From Massospora cicadina (taxonomy: Eukaryota; Entomophthoromycota; Entomophthoromycetes; Entomophthorales; Entomophthoraceae): a DNA stretch of 64,000 nt. A program made the translations under genes and the position numbers. The notes beneath the pieces are model-generated. The model had not been told where the DNA came from. It saw only the letters and a list, made by a program, of their open reading frames with translations, and ran no database searches. Below are positions 1 to 12,097 of this stretch, in pieces (the first letter of the stretch is position 1; every line of letters starts with the position of its first letter). The DNA is taken from contig JAKSZP010005610.1 in the NCBI GenBank assembly GCA_022478985.1, positions 1-64,000 of the forward strand. Direction: 5' to 3'.

Positions 1-619
1 AACAGGATGCAAGTGAGAGAAATAGAGAACAATGGAAGTTACCTAGTTTATGATGAATAAAAGAGGTCTAAGCTTACTTTCTTTGTTTGAAAAAATCTGA
101 CCAGAGGATGGACATTACAAAAAGAAAGAATAAAGAAAACATTGACATGAACTTGAGCAGGGTCAGCTCCATCAAGGAAAATTTTTACATCCAGATCAGG
201 ACTCATATTTTTCTGGCTAAGTCATGGGTTAGGTTATCATGTTGGTAGACATACTAACCGCCAATAGCTTCCTTCAGCTGGCACCCCAGACAATGTTTAA
301 AGGGCAATAATGAAATTACAACCTTAAGGGTGGTAGCCAGGCACCCACACAACTCGCGTTCCACCCCCAGGGTTGAGCTTACTATCTAAAAGTATATCTG
401 CTGCTTTTCTGGAGGTGTACTAGAGATTTCTTTTTACATACCAATAACCATTGCAAAATTCTCATTGTACTATAATTGTTTTATTTATAGTTTAACAATA
501 TGGCTAAAATAACTGGCTCTTTCCACTCGGTGTAACTTTCTGAGCCAAATTACATGAATTTATAAAACAAATTAAATTCGCCCATTGTAGTTTTGCTCCG
601 ATGTCCTTGGATTCTCTTC
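1..619. other. No gene recognised
   Basis: AT-rich sequence with no convincing reading frame, RNA gene or repeat shared with the rest of the window. The homology of the first F-family copy starts at about 620-700; whether its 5' untranslated part reaches into this stretch cannot be told from here. Confidence 0.5.
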
Positions 620-2240
620 TGGCTGCTCCAGCATGAGGCAGCGGCGAAGCTCCCCCGCCATTTTCCGCCCAGCAGGAAAACGCGCTAGGACTGGTTCACC
701 CAGTCATTCCAAACCTATGGGACAATACGTTCCGCCCAAGGACCTAGATGCCCACCTTGCTTGTACCCAAGTGGTACCTCGCTGCCCCCTAGTGCTCCCC
801 CAGAGCAATTTGCGCTACAGCCTAAGGGTCAAATTTGGGAAACTATTCCCAGACTATGACCAAGCCATTATCAAAATGGCACAGGCGATGATGACGCCCA
901 TCAGTTCTATTGATTTCTGCCCCTAAAAGGGGTATTTTGACCTCAGCTTCATCTGCAAAGCTGACGCTGCCACTGCAGCAACTGTGCCCCTGGTATTCCA
1001 GGGCACCCCTCTCCCCACAACTTGAACTCAGCTCCCAGCGGACACCACTTTGGTGGTTCAGTTTGCTGGTTTGCCCACCCACCTCACCCCTGAAGTGCTC
1101 CACCAGGAGCTGATAGACGGTTTGGAAGCCTATGGCTCCAACCCCATCTTACAATTTGTTGTCCCAAATGGGGCCACATGACTCACTGGGCCTCAGACAT
1201 ATGCCACAATCAGCCCTGAATTTAATAAAATTGTGGGGTCAATTCCACCACACACTGTTATCCCCTCAGCACCTGACCATCCATTTTGGGCCCACATCAA
1301 GGGCGGGCGGAAGATCTGTCCATCATGTTTTGAGTTAGACCATTTAAAATGCAAGTGCCCCTCCTCAACCACTTCCGGTGGATCAGATGACTCATCATCT
1401 GACATCCAATCTGCTGCCCACCCTGTACAATTTCTGATATGGGGCACAATCCTACCTCCCCACCCCCAAAGCCTGTTGCTGCATCTGCACCTGCAGCCAC
1501 CAATCAGCCTCCTCCTCACTCCAATACCATAAATAATTCCACCAATCAAGCATTGGATTGGATCCCAGTTTGATCCCATGCTTCCTCAGATAATTCAACC
1601 AAACCTCAACTGTATGCTGATTCCCTAATCCAATTCAACCAAACCCCATGGGAATTATTGGCTGAAATTGATGAATCAGGTAAGCTCATTGAAGAACCAT
1701 CTCTGCAAATCAAGCGGTTCATTAATGCAGAATGGGACGCCAGATACCCCCCTCAACTTTATACCCCACAGCCAAATGCCAAATCGTTTTGCAGTGATCA
1801 CCATCTTGCATTCAAAGCAGCTGCAACACCAGATTGTCATCCCCTGCACAAAGCTGTTTCTAAATCAGTAGCAATGCTCACAGGAGGAGTTCCACCTCCT
1901 GTTATCCCCACAACCTTAACTCAAAAAAGTAAAATCATGGTGACAGCTATACAAAAATGCAAATGATGCTATCCAGAACGTGGCAACTATAGCACGGAAT
2001 CCAAAAGCAAAAATAACCTGAACCAACATTACCATGTTCATTAAGCTCCTAGATGCCCGCATCAAAGCTGAAAAAGCTTTAACCAAATATCTCAGTGCCA
2101 TTTATCTAGCTGGCAATTTCCATGAAATTCTAATTATCAGTGATATTGAACCCCATGCTGCAGATGCCCCAACGCCATTACTGTCAGCCGTGACATGCAC
2201 TCTATTATGAGAGGAAGAAGCTGCTGCTGAAAGGCCGCCA
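620..2240 (+). pseudogene. F-family retroposon, copy 1: decayed gag-like gene
   Basis: A broken reading frame on the plus strand matches the copy at 54470-56236 along most of its length. Seen: a basic N-terminal part from about 633, a block with L-A-C/S-x-Q-V-V followed by S-N-L-R-Y-S-L, a K-G-Y-F segment near 930, a V-V-Q-F-A-G-L-P segment near 1050, and at 1317-1358 a canonical zinc knuckle C-x2-C-x4-H-x4-C (CPSCFELDHLKCKC). The C-terminal part (about 2090-2190) matches the other copies at a D-A-P-T-P-x-L-S motif. Several stops and frameshifts break it. The knuckle suggests a nucleic-acid-binding Gag/ORF1 role; the exact family was not recognised. No reverse transcriptase follows. The 3' end after about 2240 does not align with the other copies, so this one is probably 3'-truncated or rearranged. 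Confidence 0.6.
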
Positions 2241-4490
2241 AAGATGAGCCCCCCAACCCCCTCTCCCCTTCCGCCATGGAGGGATAAGCGGTTTCCGCTG
2301 CCCACCTAGTTTGTTTTTTGATCCATTCATTCAATCCGTTCATTAGGGCGTTTTGTTTGAACCAAGTAGTTATTTTAGTTTTTAAATTAGCTTTAGCTTC
2401 AGTAATGTCCGTCCCCTGGTAAGCTTGCCTTGAATAAATATAATATGGTTAAACTATTGATACAGAGGGACAATTAAGTTAGGATGTATAAATAAGTTTA
2501 AGGATAAGCTTTTTGGTTAATGAAATAAGAAATAAGGTAAGGGAATCTTGAAAACAGTCTTTTAGAGTATTTAATTCTAATGGTTAAGAATAGTTTGGTG
2601 AGCCATGTACCCTGAACTATTGTATTAGACCTATACGCAAAACACAGGTCAGTTATACCTTACTTTAAAGACATTTTGATTACTTGAATTTAATAAAGTA
2701 ACTATACTTATGAGGTTCAAATTATACAAGCTATTTAATCATGCTTTTTTTATCAAAAGAAAATCATAAACAGCAGCTATCTCTTAGAAAATAAGGTTTT
2801 CACAGCTTGACAACTATTTATTTATTGAATAAAGATAGTTGATATTTCACTAATAGAAAAAGAAAGCTATAAAAAATTTGAGCTATATATTATACTTATC
2901 AGCTATAACAATATTTATTAATTTTTATGCTTATTAGTGTCTTAACTTTTATTCAGATTTCTCATAAAAAGTAAGCAAATAACCACTATGTAGCTTTACT
3001 ATCAGCATATCTTGTCTTTGCAATAGCAAAGCCCTGCAAACAGCGCTCTGAGTTATCTTGTATTATGAGGTCAATCGCTATTAATGCCCATTCTAAAGTT
3101 ATAATAAGCGCAATTGTAATTAAAGTCCCAACAAAGTTGTTTTATTCCTCCTTGATTCACGTTATGTTCAGAAAAAACTCATTGGCTGGTCAGGGGTGGT
3201 CGTTTAGACAATCTATTGTGAACAGATATAAAGTTCTCTATTATAAAGAAGTTTGTAATAACTAACAACTACCATTAAGAATTTCAGAAAAGTTTGAGTG
3301 GTCTATTTTAGTCATTAACAATATACATGGAATGTAGTGAAGTAGTAATAATTTATATATGTATATAGATTTAGCATATCAAGTAAACCTTGCTGTTTAA
3401 GCTTGCTATACTACTTTTAATTCTGTAACTCTATCCTTTAAATGAGGCATAAAATCTAGATTCTTTTATATACATATTGTTATCTTATTATTTTATATTT
3501 TTACTCTTTATAGAAACTAGACGCTTATTATCAATTGGATGCAGCCAAAAAATACTTATAGCACATGATTCATCTCATCAGTCATATTAAAACTTGGAAA
3601 AGACACCAAAACCAACGCTGCACTTATTAATCTGACAGCATGCAAGATATAGCTTGAATAATATAACTCATATATTGCAGAATTTTGAGACTTCTACCAT
3701 TAATAGTTGACACGTTTCATTAATTTATAGAGTCAAAGTATTGTCAATTCATGACAAAACTTTTTTGGATTAAATGATATTGGGTTAAATGATATTGATA
3801 TTGCAATAGCTGATGCTTTTATTACTATAATAAAACTTTACTTCTTCCTTCCAAGCGCTTACCCATATAATCTTACACATTATTGGGCGATTACCTCCAA
3901 TGCATATAAACAGTCACTTTTATATTATAAATATGAATGCTATACCATCCTTGTTCTTTATACATCTATTTAATTTTTACCCATTCTAACAAAGCTCATG
4001 TTCACTGATAAAAAGCTTTAGTAGCATTAGAGGTTCTCTATGTAATCTAGATCACTGATGATAAACCCTGATTATTTAGGGTTTAATAACCTAACAATTG
4101 ATCTTAGATTAAGCTACTATGTTATGCAAAAATTTAAAGGGTCCTTAAATAATTTAAAATTTGACATATATATAACTATGAATGATTAACTTAAAGTTTG
4201 TTGCTTTTCAAGAGGCTTTTATTTCAGAGCTTCACGCGCATTAAAATATAAAGAGAAAAGGGTGAATACACTTTCTTAACATTCTCTATAAAGTAAATAT
4301 ATTATATCCATGTCTGAAGGTTATATATCAGCCAAAGTGCTCTTAGATCATAAAAACTCTTAAACATGTTATAATGATTTATAAAAAAATCAACAAGTGT
4401 TTTAGGATGATAAAGTTGCCTTTAAACTTTACCATCCATAATTATTATGTCAGTTTAAACTAGCTTAACTGAAATAAAGTTAAAATGTGG
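2241..4490. other. AT-rich spacer, no gene seen
   Basis: About 2.2 kb of AT-rich DNA with short random frames only. A 66-codon frame near 3065-3265 has no recognisable motif and is taken as chance. Confidence 0.55.
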
Positions 4491-4839
4491 AAACATGTAT
4501 ACCTTATACTTGCTTGATATCTTGAGGCGATTAACACCGCTGGCCTCATAAACAAAGAAAACCCAAAACTATACCTCTTCATGCCCATGTCGCTGATGCT
4601 CCCACCTTGATGCTGTCTACTATGGTCCACCAGCTAAAGCGGGCACCAGAAAAAAGTTTCCCTAAAGCTTTCTCGCCTTCTGATATGGCTTTCTAGGCTG
4701 TTAGCTGAGGTGCCATATTAGGGATTTCTTATTTCTAATAATCCCTTTGTTTGGCCCATTTGCAAATAAAAATGCGTGATGGCTCCCCTTTTGGGTTGGG
4801 CACCACAAGTGCTAAAAAAAGAAACCTGTATACCTTATA
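4491..4839 (+). mobile_element. F-family retroposon, copy 2: 5'-truncated insertion with 18-bp target duplication
   Basis: The element proper is 4509-4821. It matches the last ~310 bp of the F copy ending near 56236: the C-terminal coding part (D-A-P-T-x-x-L-S-x-M-V-H-Q-L), the short 3' untranslated part with CTCCCCTTTTGGGTTGGGCA, and an A-rich tail. It is flanked by an 18-bp direct repeat with one mismatch, AAACATGTATACCTTATA (4491-4508) and AAACCTGTATACCTTATA (4822-4839). 5' truncation, an A tail and a long target-site duplication are hallmarks of target-primed (LINE-type) insertion. Homology starts right after the left repeat, as expected for such an insertion. Confidence 0.82.
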
Positions 4840-6584
4840 GCTTTTTTTATATCTGTGTCAAAGTACTTATGTATTAGTTAAGGTTGATCAAGTAACTATT
4901 CATAAATATTTGTACTTACAGCAATATAAAGTCATTTTAGTGCAAAGTATATTTAAGTGAGCTAAAATATAGCCTAAAGATCTATTAAATTTTTGTTAAG
5001 TAGATTGCAAGGTGCTAGATAAATTTCAAGCTAACTATGTTTTTTGCATAACACTTTACTTGAAAAGTTCTAATGCATATAATAGTAAGTTCAGTAGCAA
5101 AATGATTTTTGGATTAAATTATACTTACGTTCAAACTTTTAAGTTAGATGTTTCTAAAGTAAATCTCATGGAATAAACAAAGTACTAACCGTTGATTTTT
5201 AGGCTGAAGTTATGTGCCATGTTTGCATTAACAGTCTATGCTCTATTTCACTCACCATACAAAATTTTGTGAAAAGATAGGTAGTCTAGCAGTTAAACAT
5301 ATATTTTTCAATAGGCGTAACTCCTGACTCATGGTAGGATTGTGGCAAAATTAGATGGATAGCTAGTAATTATTTAGAACATACCTCATAAGTCAAACAT
5401 ATATGCAAAAATCTTAATGGTATTTTTCTGCATAATTGCACCAGCCTTGATAGTAGGATTTTCTGTTTATCTATCTAAGTTGATAAAAGACCCTTTAAAC
5501 CTTTTTTTCCTAAGTAAAGATGAGATATTGCTATTATGCTTTGGTCTAGTTAATTGATTTGTGCTAAATCCTCTTACATGGTTAACATATAGCACAGTTT
5601 CAATTAAAGAATAAACTCTATATCCCATATCCATCCCTTTATCTTCATCCCTCTTATAATTTCTGAGATAGACATCACATCAATATGATTAGTCATTAAT
5701 ACTGCTTCGCTTGCCATCCCCCCTCTTTAAGCTACCCAAGCCTGTTTTACTGCTGGATATAACTTATGTTATTAAGTGAGGTATTTTGATTTTATTATGT
5801 TCTGGCGCTGCCTTTGTTGTCTAATACTCTTTAGTTAAAATAGCATATAATTACTCATTAATTACACGCTCATTCAGGCTAATTTAAAAATTTTACCCCA
5901 ACTTCCAATAATCTTATATAACGCTATCTCTGTATTGCAACAGAAGCCAATAGAATCTCTAGGCTCAGCTATCATATTTTTTCATTTTAATAAACCAGAT
6001 ATACTATTGTTACTATATATTTGCACTTTATGCCACTTAGACCACCATGCACCGTCTATAGCCCTTGTTACACTGTTTTGTCTACTGTGATGGATAGGGT
6101 CGTTCCACATGACTACAAAACAGTTGGGAACGGATGCTTACTTGATAGCTAATAGTATCATAGTTTAGAAAATAATAAATCCCTTATCTGTTGGCTGTGG
6201 TATATCTTGAGAGGAGGCCTTATAGCATGATAAGAACTATAATGGTCACTAACATCAAGGTTTGACCTCCTAAAGGGGTGTATAAAGCAGCAATGATCTT
6301 ATCTAAATATGAGGTGTAATCCGTTAATGTAAGGACCATAAGAGCCTAAGTTCCGTTTTGGGTACTACCTCACATTTTCTTTGGAACCACCTGATGCACC
6401 AAGCAACATAAAGAACTATGGCTATAAAGCCCTCTATCTGATAATGGGTCAGCTATTTGAATGGGAACATGTTACCCATAATGTACGCCATGATGCCCAA
6501 ATTGCTTTTAAATAAGATGATAAAAATTTAAAATAATTAAGTTGGTGATGTCTTATTTAAAACCCAAGAAATTAAGAAGTATAG

Positions 6585-6620
6585 TAGGCCATTACCCTCA
6601 CAAGTTAGGGTAATGGCCTA
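6585..6620. repeat. Perfect 14-bp inverted repeat (hairpin)
   Basis: TAGGCCATTACCCT at 6585-6598 and its exact reverse complement AGGGTAATGGCCTA at 6607-6620, separated by 8 nt. It stands out in AT-rich surroundings because the arms are GC-mixed and perfect. No gene is close enough to give it a role. Confidence 0.8.
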
Positions 6621-9600
6621 TATAAGGGGATTGGGCTTTGGAGTTTACTGTCACTTTTCTTACGTGTTGTATCCTTTCCTTAAGTTGCTGATCCCTGGGT
6701 TTGCGCTTTGGAGTGATGGGCCAGATTGCAAAGTTGTCATGATAGTTGGGTTGTGAGAGAGGATGGTGCATTCCATGATTGTCTGCTCCCTAATCAAGCT
6801 TCAAACATCTTTCAAAATCTTTATATTTGAGATGCACTTCACCTGAAGTATCCCAGCGTTTGATTGTCATAGGAAACAAAAATAAAATGGTTGTATCTGA
6901 GAAATAATAAAAGGAAGAGCCATATTTGCAAAATAAAAATTTTAATTTTACAGTAAAATTAATTAATCCCACTGTGAAAATTAAAGCAAACTGATTTTGG
7001 GATTTTAGGATTTTGATTTGGAGGGAATTCTTGTCAAAGGGGTAACAGTATGGGAGAACTTACCTGGAGTAAGATGTGCCATTTTGGTAGATTATCCTAA
7101 GGTTTTCTTCACACAAAGGCTTATAAAAGTAATATATAAATGCAAGGAAAGGTGGGAACTGGAGCTTTCATATAAGAAAGGGGGTTGAAGGCACTGGAAA
7201 GCCTTACAATAAATCTAGAGATTTTATATTTTGGGTCATTTATATTTTGGTTGCAATCTCTAATTAAATTTTTTTAACCTATTTATTTATATAAGATTAA
7301 GTTAAAAGTATTAAGGTTTATTAAGGGCATCTATAGGATGGGTGCTTGGTCACCTGTAGACCTTGTAGAGTTTGGGTGCCTGCTCAGCACTTGTCAGGCT
7401 CTATAATCTCCTTAGACCCTTCCAAGCCTGTTCTAATGATGTGAGAGGGTACTTGAGGCTGTGTGGGAGCTTTTTAACATTTTGTTTTTCATTAATTAGT
7501 CATTTTCTATTTTGGCTTATTTTGAAATTTTGCTGAATCTTGCACTTCTGAGGTGATTTGAAAATTGATTTCCAATAGTCTAGGCCAAAAAGTTCAAATA
7601 ATCTAGGCCCCTGGAATCCTCATTTTGGGCCTAGCATTCCAACTTTGAAACGCTAGGGCTATGTGGTTATCAGGCAGTGTCTTGATTGTCAATCCAATAT
7701 ATATCCCCTCATGGGTTTAAAATCTAAAGTACTATGTTTAGTAATTAATTATAGTACTAGTATGGTGGGGTTATAAAATTATGAATTGGTATAAATAGGC
7801 TTTTAAAGTTGACCTAGTCAATGACAGTTTGCATTATATAGTTAGTTTACTAGCAGAGCCAAATGTACTAATAGGGTTCACTTTTGGTAAGCATAGATAG
7901 TTACTATTTTCTGTAAACTAGTTTGATACAATATTCTAAAAAAGTTTTTGACTCTCTATTAATTTTACTTTCTAAATCAAACAATCCATAAATTCTCATC
8001 AATAAACCATGCTTCAGCCTTTATATTTCCTTCTATATGAAATGCATCTCCCAAGGTTGATGCCATTTTGGACCAACTTTCTGGTCTCATGGTACCATGG
8101 CCTTGATTGAGATGCCACCAGGGGTATATCTTTTGGCTTTCCTCGCCTGTGAAATAGTATGAATCCATTAAATCAATCTTTTCATCCTGGCCCAAGGCTA
8201 AGTCTTAACTAAAGCGCTCCTCAACAAAATATCTTATGTTCTCTATAAAAGCATTAGATGACAAACTGGTTAGTTATATTTATCTAAACCATGGTCTGAT
8301 TTTATAATCACCTGATCACTTACCCAGGTGATCAACTTGGGATTGGCCCATACTTTACTATGCTTAGAGGTATATGATTCCATCACGTTGGGTTTCTGGT
8401 GATTATAGCTGAGGTGTAGGAGTTATACCTGTTTTTAACTATGGTAAATCAATTTAATCTTTAGCTTAAATGGGATTAATTGTTCATTGTTGCTGTACAA
8501 TTCACCAGCACTTAAATCATCAGTCTGTAAAGTCAGTAATCATATTAGATAATCACTGTTAAAGAGCTATGCACCTGTTGGGATTTTTGCCCATATTCCC
8601 AGCTGACTAGGATACCAGGGGTCACTAGGGGATAATTCACTATAGCGAGGAGAATTGGATATCAGTTGACCCTGATTTCAGGGTAACAATGTTTGGAGGA
8701 TTTTAGGTACTTTTTCTGGGTTGTATCCATTATGGATTAATCTGGGTGAAAGCTTAAGATCTTTTCAGACAGAGTTGCTGATGAAATAGGGGCATCTGAT
8801 AGTTGCTTGATGATCAAATCTCAGTTGTACCAATTGGTATTGGTCAGGTTTCATCACTGACTGATTTATAATTTAAGTATCAAGTTGTGAGGTGAGTGAT
8901 GCCACCTACAACTAGCAAATTAATCAGTTGGTTCATGACCTGCCTAAATGGGTAACAAGTCCCATTACCTAAGCTGGCCGCTTTTCAAGTATGGTTGGTT
9001 CGCTGGAATTGAGAGGAAAACGTTGGGGACACGTTTTCTGACTCATTCCAATTTTGGTCTTAATGATGTCTAACAACAGAATCCTAGCCAGGATGGGGAA
9101 GACCGTTGCTGATGAGACGATGATGGGTAATTTAATGGCAATGGCTGCCATTTCATCAATTAGGTGCCAAATGAGGGTTGAGCACTAAATTCCCACTATA
9201 AATTCCTTAAGAACTACTTAATAAAGATATAACCTTTTACCAGAAGATACTTTTTATAAGAAACCTTTTACCATAATCCATTTAGGTTTCTATTCCTTAT
9301 CAAGGAAATTATTGCTATGTGCTTTAATTGGGAGACTCTTTAGGATAAAGAGTAAGGATCTGAGCATGAATCCAGAGAATAGAAGCTAAACTGAATCAGG
9401 GATTGCTGCCAACTGTGGATCATTAGAGAGAAGCTGTAAACAAGGATCTGAGCGTGGATTGAGTTAGGCAGTATAAGGGAATGAATCCTTATTGAGGACA
9501 TCCTAAGTATTTTGAGGGAAAATACTGGTCAAGCGCTGGACCCAATACTAGTACTTTATTCAACTACGGATAATAGTCTCCATACTATTATCAAATGAAT

Positions 9601-10520
9601 GCATCTTACTATCAGATAACGCCAAGAATTGCACAACAAACTTGTGCAGTTAATTAATTTAGTGGTTATCAGCCAAGAATAATCAAGAACCCTATAAATT
9701 TTAACAACACCTCTCTAACTTAGTGTAAATTGACCAGTTAGAAAGATGAGTAATGGCATGATTTCATCCTTAAATCATCTAGGTTCATTTATATAATCAA
9801 GTGGTGGTTTTTTAAGATACACCCTCTACCCCTATTTCATTGCACATAGTCTGATCAAACTTACCACCCGTGATCCTTGAGACCTTTAAGTTGTATTTAA
9901 TGTATAATGTGGCTTAATTTGAAAATATATCAAACTTTATTTAAAATTTAAACAACTATGATAGATTGCTCATTCAACCCTTTATACTAATGTAAAAGTC
10001 AACTTTTATTGGTTACCTAAACCAATCTTTAGAACCCCAGTTTACAAAAGTAATAGCTCTCTCCAGCAGGGTATATATAGTTGAGGATATCTACGTTGGC
10101 CCAGTTTAACTTTTAATCCAATCCAATCAAACCTATCATTAAACCCTTCTTTTTTTAAACCAATCTATAAGCCGTTATGAAAAGAGCATATATGGATTAA
10201 AGAGATGTTAACTCACCTTACTTAATCTACATACTATAAGCCCAAATGGCTACAGCTGATACCCCAACCAATATAATAAATTGGGGATAGAATTTGAGTT
10301 ACCCTTTTACACTTTATGCCATAGCATAAGCTGATACGCTCATGCCAACCTTACTTTTCACGCGGTTACTAAATGTGAGCCTGGTTTAAATTAGCGTTTA
10401 AACCTAAACTATCAATTAACTTAAAATGTACTGGTATGGTTACTTCTCATCTGGCCGCTTATCTTTTAACTTTACAAAAAAGGGGGAGAGCTGAACCCCA
10501 TTATAAAAGCATCAATTGAT

Positions 10521-10676
10521 GCGCCTATATATGTAAAACCCCCAACCTTTAACCCCTATACTATATCTAAGGGGTGCGAGTCAAACGAGTCAAACCCCTT
10601 TTTCATAAAAAAATCTACCAATACGCCTATATATTAAACCCCCCAACCTTTAAACCTCCATACCCTAATCCAAGGA
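10521..10676. repeat. Two imperfect tandem units, ~101-bp spacing
   Basis: A ~54-bp unit starting GCGCCTATATAT at 10521 recurs from 10622 as ACGCCTATATAT; both continue with CCCCCAACCTTTA and a CCxATAC block. The sequence between them is not duplicated. Origin unknown. Confidence 0.6.
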
Positions 10677-12097
10677 TGAGGTGACCGACCTTTTAAAGGC
10701 TGAAGGCGTGTAAAAAAGTCCAACTCAAGTAATTTCCATCAGGAAACAATTTTAAGGGGTAAAATTTGATACAATACTTCAAACCTTAAACCCAGTTGGT
10801 TCACATATAGGTTACAGATAGTTTCACTCCCAGGATTAAATTTTGATGTGGGTTTTGATAATACCTTTAGACTCTAAAACCTTGTCAACTTGACCCCCTC
10901 ATTGGCAGGGATGGTTTAACTTTTAAGGTGAATCTTTACACTGTAAAACTGAAGGGTTTAAAAGGTGTACTCTGGAGCTTTACTCAAAGTTATGAGCTTT
11001 ATACAATTACAAGTCTGATATTGTGAGAAGTGCATTTCAAATGTAAATAAAGATAATATCGACCAAAAGGCCCTGGCTGATTCTTGGTGAAATCCCCAAA
11101 TTGGAATGATACTTCTATTCACACTCCTTGGAAAATAACTCGAGTCTCAGTAGTTGTATTGCACCAACCATGCTACGGAATCAGGGGAGTCAATCCAAGG
11201 TTCTTCCCTGGGCCACTTACAGTTTACTTCAAACACCTAGGTGAAGACCACCCCCTTTTATAGCCTCAGAGAGGGTCCCACAAGGTACAAATATTTTCCT
11301 GCCCAATTTTTAGGTCAAATATATTAAATCCTTACCACACAGATTTATCCTATGTGCTATTGACTCTCCATCGACTGTTCCATCAAAGCGAGGGGAGTCT
11401 CTAGAATGCTGATAGGTCAAAACCCAATATTCCCTAATTTGGCTATTCCTAGCTTAAGCTGAATTTTGTGCCTCACTCACTTTGAGCCTCGATATGGTTA
11501 AATACTAAGCCTTGAGATATTGAGAGAGTTCGCTTTTCAACCCCCAAGTTCAACTTAATAAAAAACTTATAAAATCCAGCTTTTTTAGTATTAGTAAAGT
11601 TTTTATATTTTAAATTTAAAGTGGTATAAAATCCCCTAAAAACATTTATTCCCGCAGTTGAGAATTTTACTTCTGTGAAATATTGTTGAAATTCAGGTGT
11701 AAAAAGCACCGGCGAGGATAAAAACAGCCTGGGCTCCAACAACGAGGTCGAGTTAAACTTGAGTGGGGTATTTATGTGTTGGTAAATTGAGACAAACTGG
11801 TTAAAATGGAATTTAACCTAGCACATGATACAGTTAAATACTTTAAACTTTGACCCTTGGGAAGGTTATATGGTTGTTGGAGGCGATCGGCAACTTTTTT
11901 AGGGAAGGAGTTCTAGGAGAGCACACGCTTAAAATTACGAGCAAAAAAATCAAAACCTTAAAGCACCCAAACCGTGTAACTTATAAACCATTAAATCAAC
12001 CTACCGAAGGTTGGGGTCGAAGTTGATGCCAACCAAGCACCTAACTTTAATGTGGCGCGAGCGCTCGTTTAGCAGAGAGGCGGGATATTAACCGGCG

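Larger units (their letters stand above)
4840..12097. other. Long AT-rich region without a recognisable gene
   Basis: More than 7 kb with only short frames (at most 89 codons, 11473-11742 minus, no recognised motif). Two small structures are listed separately: a hairpin at 6585-6620 and a duplicated unit at 10521-10676. The stretch next to the MES1 3' end (about 11880-12097) would hold its terminator; none could be defined. Confidence 0.5.

Noticed and set aside
8300..8330. Inverted repeat ATCACCT...AGGTGAT
   Set aside because: Only 7-bp arms in a 7-kb AT-rich region; expected by chance.
11473..11742. 89-codon minus-strand frame downstream of MES1
   Set aside because: AT-rich, low complexity, no motif, no supporting neighbour; expected by chance.
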